In this document: positions 34,801 through 46,366 of the stretch, in pieces
Layout of the letters: every line of letters starts with the position of its first letter
Position numbering within the stretch: the stretch's first letter is position 1
Source of the DNA: Leptodontidium sp. MPI-SDFR-AT-0119
Taxonomy: Eukaryota > Ascomycota > Leotiomycetes > Helotiales > Leptodontidiaceae
DNA: 64,000 nucleotides
Assembly (NCBI GenBank): GCA_020726505.1
Contig: JAHLEZ010000041.1
Span: 124,001 to 188,000, forward strand
Reading direction: 5' to 3'
Made by a program: the position numbers and the translations under genes
Notes under the pieces: model-generated
The model's input: the letters and a program-made list of their open reading frames with translations, nothing else
Databases searched by the model: none
What the model was told of the DNA's origin: nothing

Positions 34801-35931
34801 CTTTCTTGGCCTCCTAAAAAGCCTACCACCTGTTGTTTAGCAAGAATTCTAGCCAATCACAAGGATTTCTTTGAGCAAAAGTCAGCGCTTAAAGAGATCT
34901 TATTGGCTAGAGGCCATAAGTGCTTATTTCTACCGAAATTTCACTGTGAGCTAAACCCGATTGAGATGTATTGGGCCTATTATAAGAATCTCTATCGTTA
35001 GGTTTAGAAAGAGACGTTTCCAGAGGTATGTTTATAATATAACTCTCTTTTATTTTATTAACTTATTAACTAATTAATTTATCTCATTTAGGCTAGAGAA
35101 GCTTGTTTCAAAGCTCTTGATTCTTGCCCTCTTGATACGCTACGGAGGTATTGTAATAGAGCTTCTCGCTTTATGGACGCTTACCGCAAAGGGCTTAGCG
35201 TTAAGCAAGCCGCTTGGTGCGTTAAAAAACAAAGCGGTCATAGAACGATTTCAGAGACTATAATGAAGGAATTCGATATAATTCCAGAGGGTAGATAAGA
35301 AGTGGACGAATTGGCTTGATTGGTTGGATTTTGTACTTATTTGCTAGCGCGGTAGCTAGCTCAGCTGTTATAAAAGTGCTTTATAAAGAGTGGTAATCCC
35401 TTTTTCTGATTCCGTAGAATCGTCTTTTAATTTAATCTCTTTAATCGTAGTATAACATTAAATACGCTAATTACTAAGTAGTATTACACTTAAATCAAAT
35501 AAGTATTTAATACTATTATTAATTGTATTTATTTTATATTTATATAAGAGATATATTTAATTATTAATATATTTAACTTTTTTATTATTTCAAAATAATA
35601 TATTTATTAAATAAAGTGGATCTAGCTAATATATCTGGACTTTTTTTCTTATCAAAAGCTGTATTCGTATTAATAACGATTTTATAAACAAAAATAATTG
35701 TAAAATATTCACTATAAAATTTATAATATATATATTTATAAAAATAAAAAATCTCAAATATTTTGGCGGTGCCAAGACCCTACATTTATAAGTACCTAAA
35801 TTCGAGGACTAGCCCGATCGGGACAAAAAGTGGGTCTTTATGATGCTAGAATCTAGGGGCACAATTTAGGTTAAATAGATGTTTTCTAATATCACATTTA
35901 AATTTTTACCGTGTTTGAAGCGGTCCGACTG
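31869..35931 (+). mobile_element. Large Tc1/mariner-like element, copy B (4063 bp), nested in the piggyBac-like element
   Basis: The terminal inverted repeat begins CAGTCGGACCGCTTCAAACA and is matched over about 34 bp at the right end. TA duplications lie at 31867-31868 and 35932-35933. It is the same family as the element at 42546-47181 but more mutated. Just inside each end is a directly repeated block with TCAAATATTTTGGCGG and ACAAAAGTGGGTC-like sequence. Confidence 0.85.
32313..35319 (+). pseudogene. Transposase of copy B, heavily mutated
   Basis: It starts MAPSKRNQSATLTKSPPRS and can be followed beside copy C to ...DELA and TGA at 35317-35319. The acidic N-terminus, the FDQSSAH-equivalent region (FD*SSAHASKG) and HCELNPIEMYWAYYKNL are recognisable. 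Many Gln and Trp codons are now stops. At several sites copy C has a stop where B still has Gln, and vice versa, so the two copies mutated independently. Confidence 0.75.
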
Positions 35932-36540
35932 TAGATTTCTAATCTGCAAGTAAGTTCCTATGCCACTACACGAGATCTAGGTTTTGGTACATCGCCCGAT
36001 GAATCCCTTTGGTAAGAGTTTGTAGCCAAAATGATTTGATCTACTATGTCTTTGTTGTAGTACTGTGTGAAGAGGGTAATAGGATCCTCTGGAGAGCAGT
36101 CCTCCGGCATATACACTTCAAAGTCGAAATCATCTAGTTCAATAGGCTTAAAAGAGGTGCCAGCTTTTGGAAGAGGCTTCACCTTCGGCCGAAAGGTCCC
36201 AGCATCGGTGGTATCTGCAACTATAGGTTCGGGCATCGTGATTGTATTGAAATGTGGATGTTTATAGTGGTAAAACTGGCTTTGTTGATGACTTTATTGA
36301 TACCCCGCACTAGAGCCTGAGGACCCTGTAATGACAGGCTACCATGGCAACCGTTCAGCGCACGTGCGCTGTGGGGAGGGCGCTTATGGCAGTCAAGGGG
36401 ATAGCAAGACCATCAGTGATCGAATAGCGTGTTCTAGCCTGAACAACACACTAATTCTCGCTTCTTAGGGGCTTGGTTCAGGGAGTCTTACAGGGCCTTC
36501 AGGAGGGCGCTCCTGGTGGCACCTAAGGGGATAAGGGATT

Positions 36541-37381
36541 CAATTATTACTCCACGAATATCGCGCTGCACAAAAGTCTGTTTTAATTAAAGTACTTACT
36601 TTATGAAAATTTTATCACAATCAACTTTTTATTTTAATAATAGGTGTTGTTGTGGAGTTATTGGAAGCCCTCGAACGGATTTGGAGGGGTGATTCGCGGG
36701 CTCGCTTGATTTCTCTGATTCCAGCTAGTTAGTTGTACGGCTGTAGGCATCCATTAACCAGCCAATTAAGTTGACATGGACCCCACTCCCTCACCATTTG
36801 AGCTGGCTACTGGCTCGAGGCTAGATCTTACTGCACACCGCTCCTTGGTTCACAAATTGTGAGTCTCCTCAGTTCAGGATTTCTGGAAGCCGGGGTAAAT
36901 TTATTAGGATAAGACTTCAATCAGTTCAAAGGAATACCGTAAATCATGGCCGCTAACGGCATTGCAGAACCATGGATGATCTCTGCTCAAACAATCTCAC
37001 GAATATCCTCGCGAGATCTACTTCGTACCTCAAAATTTGTTTATCTGAAGCGCTGAGGCATATCTTTTTTATTTTATTTTTAAAGTCCAATGGTTTTACT
37101 TCCTTGATACTCGGCGTGATGCATGTCGCTCAGAATGCCACTCGAATCACCTAATCACATGCAGGCAAAGGCAGGGGGGCTTGCTTGCAAGCCACAGTCG
37201 CCCGACTCCGCAGCATGAAAAGCTGATGAACAAAGCCCGCAAGTACTTCTTGTCAATTCTCGGATCTGCGTCCACATAGAATCATTGAACTTTTTCCTTT
37301 TTGTGAGGAGTTAAGGGCCTTTCATTTACAAATAACATAAGTTTGTTCACTGCTTTGTTGGCTCACAATTGAAAGTCGGCA
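36541..37381. other. Intergenic region before the ENTH-kinase gene
   Basis: Short ORFs only. It holds the presumed promoter of the gene starting at 37382; no motif is claimed. Confidence 0.45.
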
Positions 37382-39756
37382 ATGATGAAGAAACTCCCTG
37401 GTGCTTCTAAACTGTTGACCGTGGCGGAGAAAACCGTCTCGGAAGGTTGGTTTGGTCGGATTAAGGTCCCCTAAGAGAAATGACTAATAATTGGGAACAG
37501 CTACGGCCAACAAGCCGTATAATCCGCCCAAGACCCTGCTGTCAAAGATTGTAGCACAGACAAATTCTTCACCACACGAGTATCTGGAGACCGTGGCATT
37601 TCTCAATAAGGAATTGCAATGTACGAATAGAAAATGGAGGTGTTGTTTTAAGGCCCTTGTGGTCGTAGAGTACCTGCTATCGTTCGGCAATGAGAATTTT
37701 GTTGGATGGGCGAAGGAGAATCTCGAATCAATCGAAGCATTACAGCATTTTAGCCACGACGATGTCAAGGCTACATTTAGAGGTGAGGATATCATGACCA
37801 GAAATTCCTTTGTTTTACCATGCCTCGCTGGTTGACATGTGAGGGACACAGTACGATATGCAGCAAAGCAGGTTGTGCTTTTACTTTCAGTGGAGAACAC
37901 ACTACAGAGCAAAAGAAGGGAAGGCAAAGGCTGGATATCTTTGATTCCACAGATTCATGACTTCGATGCTCTATACACCAGTTACCCCGAAGTTATAGCC
38001 CAAACGAAAGACATCGAGAGAGATGCGTCAAGAACTCATAAATTTCACCAGAAATCGTTGACCGAAGCTCATCCTCCGTCCTTGTCTCGTGCAGTTGATA
38101 GAGTCTCTCTACGAGCACCAGTGGATCCAGCAGCGGCTGGTGTATGGGAGAACAGTGCTGTAGCAGAGCGGCATACCCAAAACTCACCAGGACGCTTCCT
38201 CCCGGACGCAATTATGTCCCCTCCGGTATGATTGTGCTCTCTACTCAAATCGCAAGCTTCCATTTCTGATAAAATTTGTTCGTATAGGTATCCTTAATGT
38301 CCCCGGTGACTGTTGGAACACCAGATACTTCGATTGCGAACGCTACCTCCCGCGATCGGAAGTTAGGAGATTACTTCCAGCAAGCAGAGATCGCCACTCG
38401 ATTTACAGATGTCCAATGCCGTGATGTCGCTCGTCTATTACATGAAAGTATGAATGTCTCCTGGAGTCTCGCGCCGAGGTTATACATAATATTGCGCACC
38501 ATTGGCCAATTACAAGTACTCGACGCATTTCTCGATCTCGAGGTCAATGATCTCTAGTTACCGCTCTCCGAATCTACTATTCCGCCTACCCTCAGCGTAG
38601 CTTATCATTCGGAATTTATAAAAGCTCAAAGCCTCGTCTTAAGTAAAGCACTTTGCTTGGAGAACAGTACTGGAGGACATGCTCATTTCACGAGAGATGA
38701 TCCTCTTCCTTTCGAACGCAAGGAGACACTTGGCGAAGGTCGTTTTGGCTCGGTAGATAGAGTTTTGAGCTCATTGAGCGGCCGAGAGTTTGCAAGAAAA
38801 AGATTCAGGAGGAGAAAGGTTGGCAAGACTGAGCTAGCAAGCTTTATGAACGAGGTTAAAATCTTGAAGCGTCTCAACCACATACATTGTGTTGCATTTG
38901 TCAGTACACCACCCATACAGAGTGACTCGCGATTGATGGGCGGTACCTGAGAGCTAACCATATTGAACAGATTGCCAGCTACACGGACCCGAAATACTTC
39001 GGCATAATCATGGCACCTGTGGCGGATCATGACCTGAATACATTCTACCAATTTGTATCCCCTGAGAATGCTCCACTCCTTCGATCATTCTTCGGCTGCC
39101 TCGCTGGTGCGCTGAATTTCCTCCACGAAGCCAAGATCCGACATCGCGACATCAAACCCCAAAACATACTAGTCAAAGGGGCCCACATATATCTTACGGA
39201 CTTTGGGGTATCTCTGGACTGGGAAAATCGCTCCAGAAGCACCACGACGGAAGACTCTGCAAAGACTCCTCTCTATTGTGCACCCGAAGTTGCGCGTTGG
39301 GAAAAACGCAACACCTCGGCAGATATATGGTCTCTGGGCTGCGTTTTTCTTGAGATGTTTACTCTTCTTAAGAACCGCACCGTCGAAGAGCAGCGCCAAT
39401 ATTTTCGAAAACGAACAGATACAGCCTTGTTCCATAAGAATGTGTCTAGTGCTCGCGAGTGGGTCGAGCAGCTTCGCAAAACTGATCCGGCCCAGGATTC
39501 AGACTCATTCCTTGCAGATTGTATACTTCAGCTGCTAAAAGAGAACCCCGATGAGCGCTTGCGGACAGCTGAATTATACAATAGCCTTTCTAGCTATAGG
39601 GACTTAGACATCGAGAAGGAGAATCCTCTGTGTGGGGAATGTTGTGTTTCTGATGCAGTGTCAGTCTCAGATGGTGGGTCAGATAGTGATCCTTTCGCCG
39701 ATATGACAGAAGGTTACCGAGAATCCGCGAATACAAGAATTGGGTCCGAACTCTAG
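37382..39756 (+). pseudogene. ENTH domain - fungal-specific protein kinase fusion, with two disabling lesions
   Basis: Exon 1 (37382-37445) and exon 2 from 37501 encode an epsin-type ENTH domain: EATANKPYNPPKTLLSKI, then NRKWRCCFKALVVVEYLL and VRDTVRYAAKQVVLLL. A polar linker leads across an in-phase intron (38226-38287) into the N-terminal helical module usual for fungal HET-region kinases (PRLYIILRTIGQLQVLD). The kinase follows: GEGRFGSV (38732-38755), FARKRF, then after intron 38900-38970 HRDIKPQNIL and DFGVS, CAPEVA, DIWSLGCVF. Two breaks are seen. TGA at 37833-37835 stands where an intron (donor at about 37790) would need an acceptor that is no longer AG. TAG at 38555-38557 replaces an expected Trp. 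ENTH domains bind phosphoinositides on endocytic membranes, so the fusion would place a kinase at membranes. The kinase catalytic residues are intact. Confidence 0.72.
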
Positions 39757-40627
39757 CTAGAGTTGATATCAGGAGCTTAATTTGTGGAAGGGGTCGCGCC
39801 GAGAACGATAAGGAGAAATGATTCCAGTAGTATTTGAATTGAATGAGAATCCGCAGTGTGTCAAGAGCATGTGTGAATATGAGTTGTGTACCCTAAAGTT
39901 TCTTATATTTTTGGCTGCTGGGGGCTTTTACCATGACCTATACATATATTTGATCTGAGGCCATTTTTATCATGTTGTTCTGTGGCTCTCGCAGCCATTT
40001 TAGTTGAGTCTGAAGCTCACCCAGCACAAGAGTACGCTGGTTCTAGCCTAGTCACAAGTCGAAAAGGTTTGGTGAAACCACGAGAAGCCATAGGAAGTCG
40101 TACCTAGAGAACTCATCCAAAAGGGATGGCTTGGGAGGGAGAGTTATTTTCATACGTTAATTTAGAGGGGAACTTGTTTAGAGATCAATGACATGAAATT
40201 TAAGTACATGATCCAGTTCTCCCTGGTCTGGACGTACATGACAGCTGAGACGTAGTCATCGTTAGCATCTGACTAATAGACAGTCCTATCACTTTGATTC
40301 AGACGATTTTGGAAACATCAATGAGCTACGGCAAAGCTTACTTCGCTACGAACGCCATTTTCTCCGCCGGTGCCGAGACTCGGGAAGTGAACATGGCTGT
40401 GAATAGTTACCTTTGTTTGGCATTCGACGAACCGGATGACCTGGTCTGGGAATGCGATGGCAACGAGTCGTATTCGCATAACTGCTAAGCAAATGATCTG
40501 AGATCTAAGGTCCCAATTCTCGGATTCGAGATGGCGTGTAAGATACCCGAGCACGATCTTCAATACGAGTTCTGAAGACGTATCTTTGAGATTGTTGTTA
40601 CTAATGAGTCGAAAGCTAAATACGTAA

Positions 40628-40657
40628 CCTAATTTTCCTCAATCTATGGTCGTATGT
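40628..40657 (-). repeat. Truncated 5S rRNA head (first ~30 nt)
   Basis: The minus strand reads ACATACGACCATAGATTGAG and then diverges from 5S after about 30 nt. It shares both break point and following sequence with the fragment at 40854-40882. Confidence 0.7.
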
Positions 40658-40853
40658 AATAGTTGATCGTTTTTCCAACTAGTTATATTTATTAAAAGTA
40701 TGTAGAAAAATAGGACTAGGAGTTAGTGGGACTGGGAAGATTTTAAGGAGTTTGAAAAGAAGGTCGGCGGTCTCGTGAAAGTATGTGGAGGGGATTTGTG
40801 CTAACAGGTCGTAAGGAGCTTGCTCTCCCGATTCGGCAAGCTAAGTAGATAAT

Positions 40854-40882
40854 CTAATTCTCCCCAGTCTATAGTCGTATGT
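40854..40882 (-). repeat. Truncated 5S rRNA head (first ~29 nt)
   Basis: The minus strand reads ACATACGACTATAGACTGGG and then leaves 5S at the same point as the fragment at 40628-40657. Both continue into a similar TTAGCTT-containing sequence. Confidence 0.65.
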
Positions 40883-40989
40883 GGCAGCTATAGCTTTATA
40901 TTATTAACTATACTAGTTAAGAATTTGAATCCTTGTGTTCTTAACCTGTAATGATACTCCATGATCCAATGAAATAAACATGAAGGGTC

Positions 40990-41376
40990 TTAGTAGCAAC
41001 TAGTTCCCTTTCTGAGATCGTCTACTTCTCCATCAATGCCAAATCCAGCTCTCCGGATTGATCCATCCTCATTGCTTCGTCGTAATAATCCAAATCTCAA
41101 TTTGGTGTTACTGACATCGGATCCGAGAGGTTCAGCTGCCAGAGAGAATCCAGCTGTCAAGTTGTCAAGCGTTCCGTTACGAGTACTGCAAAGAATTGAC
41201 GAAAACGAAGTCTCGTGGCTCACGCCGTTGACCACTATAGCTCTCATCCCAACTGCAACACTGAGCATAGTGACTAGAACCGCTAAGCCGTAAGCCCAGA
41301 AGAGATTCGTAGGATTATAGTTATATATGTTTGGAGTGCTTCCAATGTTGACGGATGTGCTGACGCCACCAGGCAT
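40990..41376 (-). pseudogene. C-terminal fragment of a fungal membrane protein
   Basis: The frame holds TSVNIGSTPNIYNYNPTNLF, a single hydrophobic segment (AYGLAVLVTMLSVAVGM) and SFSSILCSTRNGTLD. This layout is typical of the C-terminus of a large uncharacterised fungal multi-pass family. The N-terminal several hundred residues are absent: upstream, the sequence changes directly into the patatin gene on the other strand. I call it a truncated remnant. Confidence 0.5.
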
Positions 41377-43009
41377 CCATAGCCGGTCTCATGCTGGGGC
41401 GGCTTCAAATGCCTGTTGAGCAATGCATCACAGAGTACCAAACGCTTGCACGCAAGATATTCTCGCCAGTACACTCCAAAGTGAATGTTGTGGGCCGCGC
41501 TCTCCAAAAGTTCGAAGCGGATGGCAAGTACGAATCGGAGCCACTTGAGCGTATCATCCGAGATAAATGCCGGGAATTTCTTCTTGATGAGTCGGCACTA
41601 CTCAAGGACACCTCCGAAGATGCCATCAAGGTGTTCGTGTGCGCTGTGCAGGGTGTTTACACGGATGCATTGGTTATCCGATCGTACCGCAGTGGAAGCG
41701 GAGAGTACGATGAGCTCTACGATATTTGCAAGATATGGGAAGCGGCCCGGGCAACGTCTGCAGCTTCTACATTCTTTGAACCAATCAGAATTGGAAATCA
41801 ACGTTACGTCGACGGTGCTCTCAAATACAACAATCCCAAAGAGAAGGCTGATGTAGAGTCAAGAGGTCAGAAAGTCACTTCCATTACGACCTAGGATCTA
41901 ATTAGCTGACCAAAACTGCAGAGCTCTGGCCCGACGATGACAGGATGATCATCAGCATTGGTGCAGGTGTTAAGCAGGGCCCAAGTGCTATCGCTAGGAA
42001 CATTGTCCAGCTCGCGAAAGATACCCTGGTTAAGATTGTCACGGAGTGCGAGGAAGAAAACAACAGGTTTCGCAGGCGGAACAAAATCATGGTGGAAAAC
42101 AACCTGCTGTACCGCTTCAACGTTACTCAGGGCGTTGGGGATGTTGACCTCGACGAGTCTACGGAAGAAGCTGCCGAGAAGATACATGGCCACACAAGTA
42201 CCTACTTACGCTCTGCAGATGCTGCCCGAGATTTCGACCGGTGCGCGGACATGCTCAAGGAGTCTGGGCAGCGGCGCTACATTGTAGGTGAAGGTCAGTA
42301 GAAGGGTGCTGTGTAGCGAGAGTCGCAAACACCGACCACTGCACGTCGAACGTATGAACATTGTGATCTAACAGCCTGTTCTTTCTACAGAGCTTCAGAT
42401 TCATAGTAAACTCCAAGAGCTTTCAACCACCTACGTTGGATTCTGCGAAGACTGCCACAAGGGTAGGTTCCTGTTCCGTGCGTTCAAAGAAGACCATAGT
42501 AATACTGACGCTTGTGGTAGGCGTAACTTACCGGGAGTCGATGTACAGTTGGACCGCCTCAAACACGGTAATTTTCAGAATTAAGTAGTATAATATATCT
42601 GTTTAACCCGTTATATGCGCCTAATTGCTAGCGTCTCAACGATATAATATTTAGCCTAATCGGGTTAGCGGGCAAAAAGTTATACTTTAATATATCGAAA
42701 GAAAAAAAAATCTCAAATATTTTGATTATTTTTCCTTGGCGCTACTAAGGGAAGATATAAGTTTTTATTACTACGCCCGATTTGGATAAAAGTGGGTCCG
42801 TTAGAACGCTAGCAATTAAGCGTATAATATGTATTAGATGGTTTTTAAAAACGTGGAGATTTGATAATTAATTATTATTAAGGTAGTAAGGCTTAACTCT
42901 TAAGCGAGCTGAAATATCTTCAACTTTTAACGTCAATTCTACCTTGATATTACTACTATTTTACCACTAACACCACCACCACTTTTTCCTTACCTTTACA
43001 GTTGCTATT

Positions 43010-46006
43010 ATGGCTCCTTCGAAGCGTGATAGAGGCGCTACTCTCGCTAAAACACCCCCGGGATCGCCTATTCAACCAATTGTAAAGCGTTTACGTCAAG
43101 AAACACTAGAATCCTTATCTTTCACACTTCCCCTACCCTTACGACCTATAAAGCTCGTTTATACCTCTACACTTACTACTTTTAATAGTAGTCAAGTTGA
43201 CGAATCGGAGTACGAAGAGGAGGGTAGAGTACGAATACTCAGTAGCGAATCAGAAAGCGGAGGAGAGAGCGAAGAGGAAGAAGAAGAAGATGATATAACT
43301 CACGCTAATGAGTTTTTAGATCAAGATCTTAAAGAGCTAAGCCCGGATAGGCTAGACAGGGAGGATATCGACCAATCAAATGTTGAGAATGAAGTAGCCG
43401 AAGAGTTTAAAACCTCTAAGTACTTTAGTCAGTCAATAATCGATTCAGAGGGTAATTTGAGCCTACCCTTTGAAAAAGTGATTGAAACGCCAGCTCTTTG
43501 TAAGTATTGCTTAACTCTATTTAATTTTTATAATATAACTAACTTTTATTAGACTCTAAAGGCCCTTATAAGAGCAAATTAGCTCCTCTTAAAGAGAAGT
43601 CTATTGCTACTCGTACGAGAGTAAGGAGAGCTCAAAAGGAGATCAATCGTCAAGTAGCTCGCCAAAAGCTCGCTGAAGCGCCACCTCTAAAGGTTCAAAC
43701 TCAACAATCTCTCTCGGCTTTCTTTAAACCAAAGCCTTTACCTTCGCCTACGCCTCCTACGCCTCAAGAGGTAGAAGACGACGAAATAGAAGATATATTT
43801 GAAGATATATTAAGCGACGACGAGGATTTAGACTTTGACGCTAAAAGAGAGGCTGAATTTAAAGCCGAAGATAACTCTATTGAGTTAGACGACCTCAACG
43901 ACGTAGAGTTTATCGATAGTGGACGAAGAGAGCTCTTATTAGATTCTTTAATCGGCGACGCTATCGATTTTACCTCTAAGTCTCGTATTACGCCAAAGAC
44001 TTATAGAGAGGTCCTTACTTCGATAAAGCAACAAGTCAACAACAAGCACCTTTTCCTCTTACCTCGGGTACGCTTTAAATATTCGCTTATTTAACAATAT
44101 ATTCAGAACCTCTTGAAAAAGAGCCCTCGAAGAGGTAGAATCGAAGCATCCTTACTCGTCGCTGAGAGTAATCATCCTACCAGAGACGGTAAAACTCTTG
44201 CTCGTAAAATTAGAGCTTTATATCTTTATTATCGAACTTACGGCTCTTTACCGTTAGAGATTCGTGGTGGCAAGTAACAAAATCGCTTTTACCTTAATAA
44301 CGAAGACGTCTTTAAAGCTTGTAGAGCTTGGTTATTAGCTCAAAAGCTCGCAACGGTTACTCTAAAGGGATTTCGGCGCGCTCTTAATACACAAATCATG
44401 CCTCGCTTAATTACTTCGGCTAAAAAGAGTAAGAAACCTCTTTTAGGAAAGACTACCGGTGGACGTAGTAAAATCAGTAAAAAACCAAAGGAATGGAAGC
44501 CCCTCAGTAAAACAGCTACTTATAAGTGGTTAAATCGACTCGGATTTTACGCTACTGAAGAGAAGAAGGGAGTCTATATAGACGGCCACGAGAGAGAAGA
44601 CGTTATTAATTATCGACAAAAGGAATTCCTTCCGAAAATCGAGCAATTTGTAGCTCTTTCTACGAATTACGAAGAAGACGCTAATGGCGTACTTTAACCG
44701 ATCACACCTGACTTACCCTTTAGAGAGAAAGAGCACGTTATATATTACTACGACGAGAGTTGCTTTCACGCTAAAGAGTACTCTAAGCGAATTTGGCTTG
44801 ATAAAGATTAACAAAAAATGCCGTCTAAATCGAAAGGAGGCCTTATCCACTGCTCGGACTTTATAAGCCTCGAAGGGAGGCTTACTATTGGCTTAAAAGA
44901 TGCTCGGAAAATCATTTATCCCGGAGGGCCGCAAAAGACTCCTTATTGGGATACACAACAACTCCTTGAGCAAGTCGAAGAAGCTATTAATATATTCGAA
45001 GAAAAGTACCCTAATAAGGTAGCTGTATTTGTTTTCGACCAATCAAGCGCTCACGCTAGCAAAGGAAGTGGAGCTTTGAACGCCTTTGCTATAAACGCCG
45101 GCCAAGGAGGTGCTCTTTTACCTCAAAAGGTAGGTTTTTAGTTATACCTTCCCTTTTAAGAAGTACTAACTGATTTATAGGATACTTACTTCCCCCCTGA
45201 TATTAGCGAGGCTAAGCGACTTCGAGGGATTGTAGGCGATATTTAAGAGCTTAATTGGAAGGTTGAGAAGACGATTAAGGTGCCAGTTAAAGGAAAACCT
45301 CAAAAGAAAAGAGTTAAAAAAACGACTATCGAAGAGGTTCTGAAGGGGATTAAGCAAATCCTTGTAGAGAGAGGTTGCTTGCCAATTAGTAAGTAATAAC
45401 TCTTAATTATTAAGTAAATACTAATTTTTTATAGGTAAAAAGTGCCCTGTTACGAAGTGTAGCGGAGAGGCTAAAAAAAAGTGTACTAATATCCTCTCTT
45501 GGCCTCCAAAAGAGCCTCCGAAGTGTTGTTTAGCGAGAATCCTCGCTAGCCATAAGGATTTCTTTGAGTAAAAATCGGCTCTCGAAGAGCTACTTTCGAC
45601 AAGGGGGCATAAGTGCCTCTTTTTACCGAAATTCCACTGCGAGCTAAACCCGATTGAGATGTTTTGGGCGTACTGTAAAAACCTCTATCGACAGGTGTGG
45701 AAAGAGACTTTTGACGACGTAAGTATTACTTCTTACCTACCCTTTAAGCTCGCTTACTTACTTACTTTTCTTTAGGCTCGGCAAGCTGCTTTTAAAGCTC
45801 TTGATTCTTGCCCTCTTAATACGCTTCGACGGTTTATTAATAGAGCTTTACGCTTTATGGATGCTTACCGAAAAGGGCTTAGCGTTAAACAAGCTGCTTG
45901 GTGTGTAAAAAAGCAAAGCGGCCATAGGTCTATATTAGAGAAGTGGATGAAGGAGTTTGATATAATACTAGAGGGTAATCCGGTAGAGGTAGATCACTTA
46001 GCTTGA
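43010..46006 (+). pseudogene. Transposase of copy C: DDE protein with only a few Gln-to-stop changes
   Basis: It starts MAPSKRDRGATLAKTPPGS, with an intron at about 43500-43551. A Lys/Glu-rich N-terminus (with an acidic GGESEEEEEEDD tract) leads to catalytic candidates YYDESCFHAKE (D at 44752-44754), VFVFDQSSAHASKG (D at 45037-45039) and HCELNPIEMFWAYCKNL (E at 45656-45658), the arrangement of Tc1/mariner-superfamily DDE transposases. It ends PVEVDHLA with TGA at 46004-46006. Six in-frame stops were seen (for example before QYIQN, before QKMPSKS, before ELNWKVEK and in FFE*KSA); where copy B can be compared they mostly fall on Gln codons. Short introns at about 45135-45180, 45395-45435 and 45720-45777 are likely. 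Confidence 0.82.
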
Positions 46007-46072
46007 TTTTATTAGTTATATATTGTTTTTATTTGCTAGCGCGGTAGCTAGCTCAGCAGTTATAAAAGTGCT

Positions 46073-46366
46073 TTATAAAGAATTATAATCCGAATTAGAG
46101 TTTAAAACCTCTCTCTTTAACTCTATAGAGGAGCCTTCCTCTACCTCTACGTCTTCAAAGGTAATTACCCCTCTAATCTATTGACAAGATATACCTAAAT
46201 TGCTATCTGCAATCCACCTCTGCCCCCTAGAGATAACTCTAGCCCTAACCCTCTTTTCTCTTCGTAATAGAGCCTCAATAGGTGCTTTATTACCTTCGAT
46301 AATCCATTTAACGTGTGTTTTAATTATAAAACCTCCTTAAGTTAAGAGGTAGTAAAGAGAGAGGCC
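46073..46366 (-). pseudogene. Second, opposite-strand ORF of the copy C element
   Basis: On the minus strand, after an acceptor near 46367, the frame reads GFIIKTHVKWIIEGNKAP, IEALLRREKRVRARVISRG, QRWIADSNLGISC and then an acidic tail (ITFEDVEVEEGSSIELKRE) to TAA at 46075-46073. Two in-frame stops (TAA before GGFII, TAG before IRGVI) are CAR-to-TAR type. A possible first exon starts ATGGCGAATCAAGCG near 46615 with a GTAAGT donor. The basic-plus-coiled character suggests a DNA-binding or regulatory partner. Copy B lacks this segment. Function unknown. Confidence 0.45.

Larger units (their letters stand above)
30110..36236 (-). pseudogene. piggyBac-type transposase, split by two insertions and RIP-mutated
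   Basis: The N-terminal piece (36236-35958) contains DPITLFTQYYNKDIVDQI and ILATNSYQRD, matching the start of the piggyBac transposase domain. After the Tc1-like insertion, and again after the solo LTR, decayed sequence continues. FMGAVDLGDQLHSYNSG at about 30625-30575 is the conserved piggyBac MGGVDLxDQ block. The C-terminal tail (30307-30110) ends ECNIHLCKLTDCFIVFH, the Cys-rich zinc-binding tail of the family. Many stops lie between these blocks. It is non-functional. Confidence 0.75.
29925..36540 (-). mobile_element. piggyBac-like DNA transposon, old, carrying two nested insertions
   Basis: The ends share an inverted motif: CCCTTAGGTGCCATAAGCGC on the left, and CCCCTTAGGTGCCACCAGGA on the right read on the other strand. 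Each end also contains a subterminal CCCCTTGACTGCCA copy. A piggyBac-type transposase reads on the minus strand. A solo LTR (30907-31208) and a 4.1-kb Tc1-like element (31869-35931) lie inside it. The exact termini and a TTAA duplication could not be fixed, so the boundaries are approximate. Confidence 0.7.
39757..40989. other. Intergenic region with two truncated 5S fragments
   Basis: A 64-codon frame at 40294-40488 has no recognisable domain and is not called. The two 5S heads are listed separately. Nothing else is seen. Confidence 0.45.

Noticed and set aside
40294..40488. Small 64-codon ORF
   Set aside because: No domain, signal peptide or supporting context was found; it may be chance.
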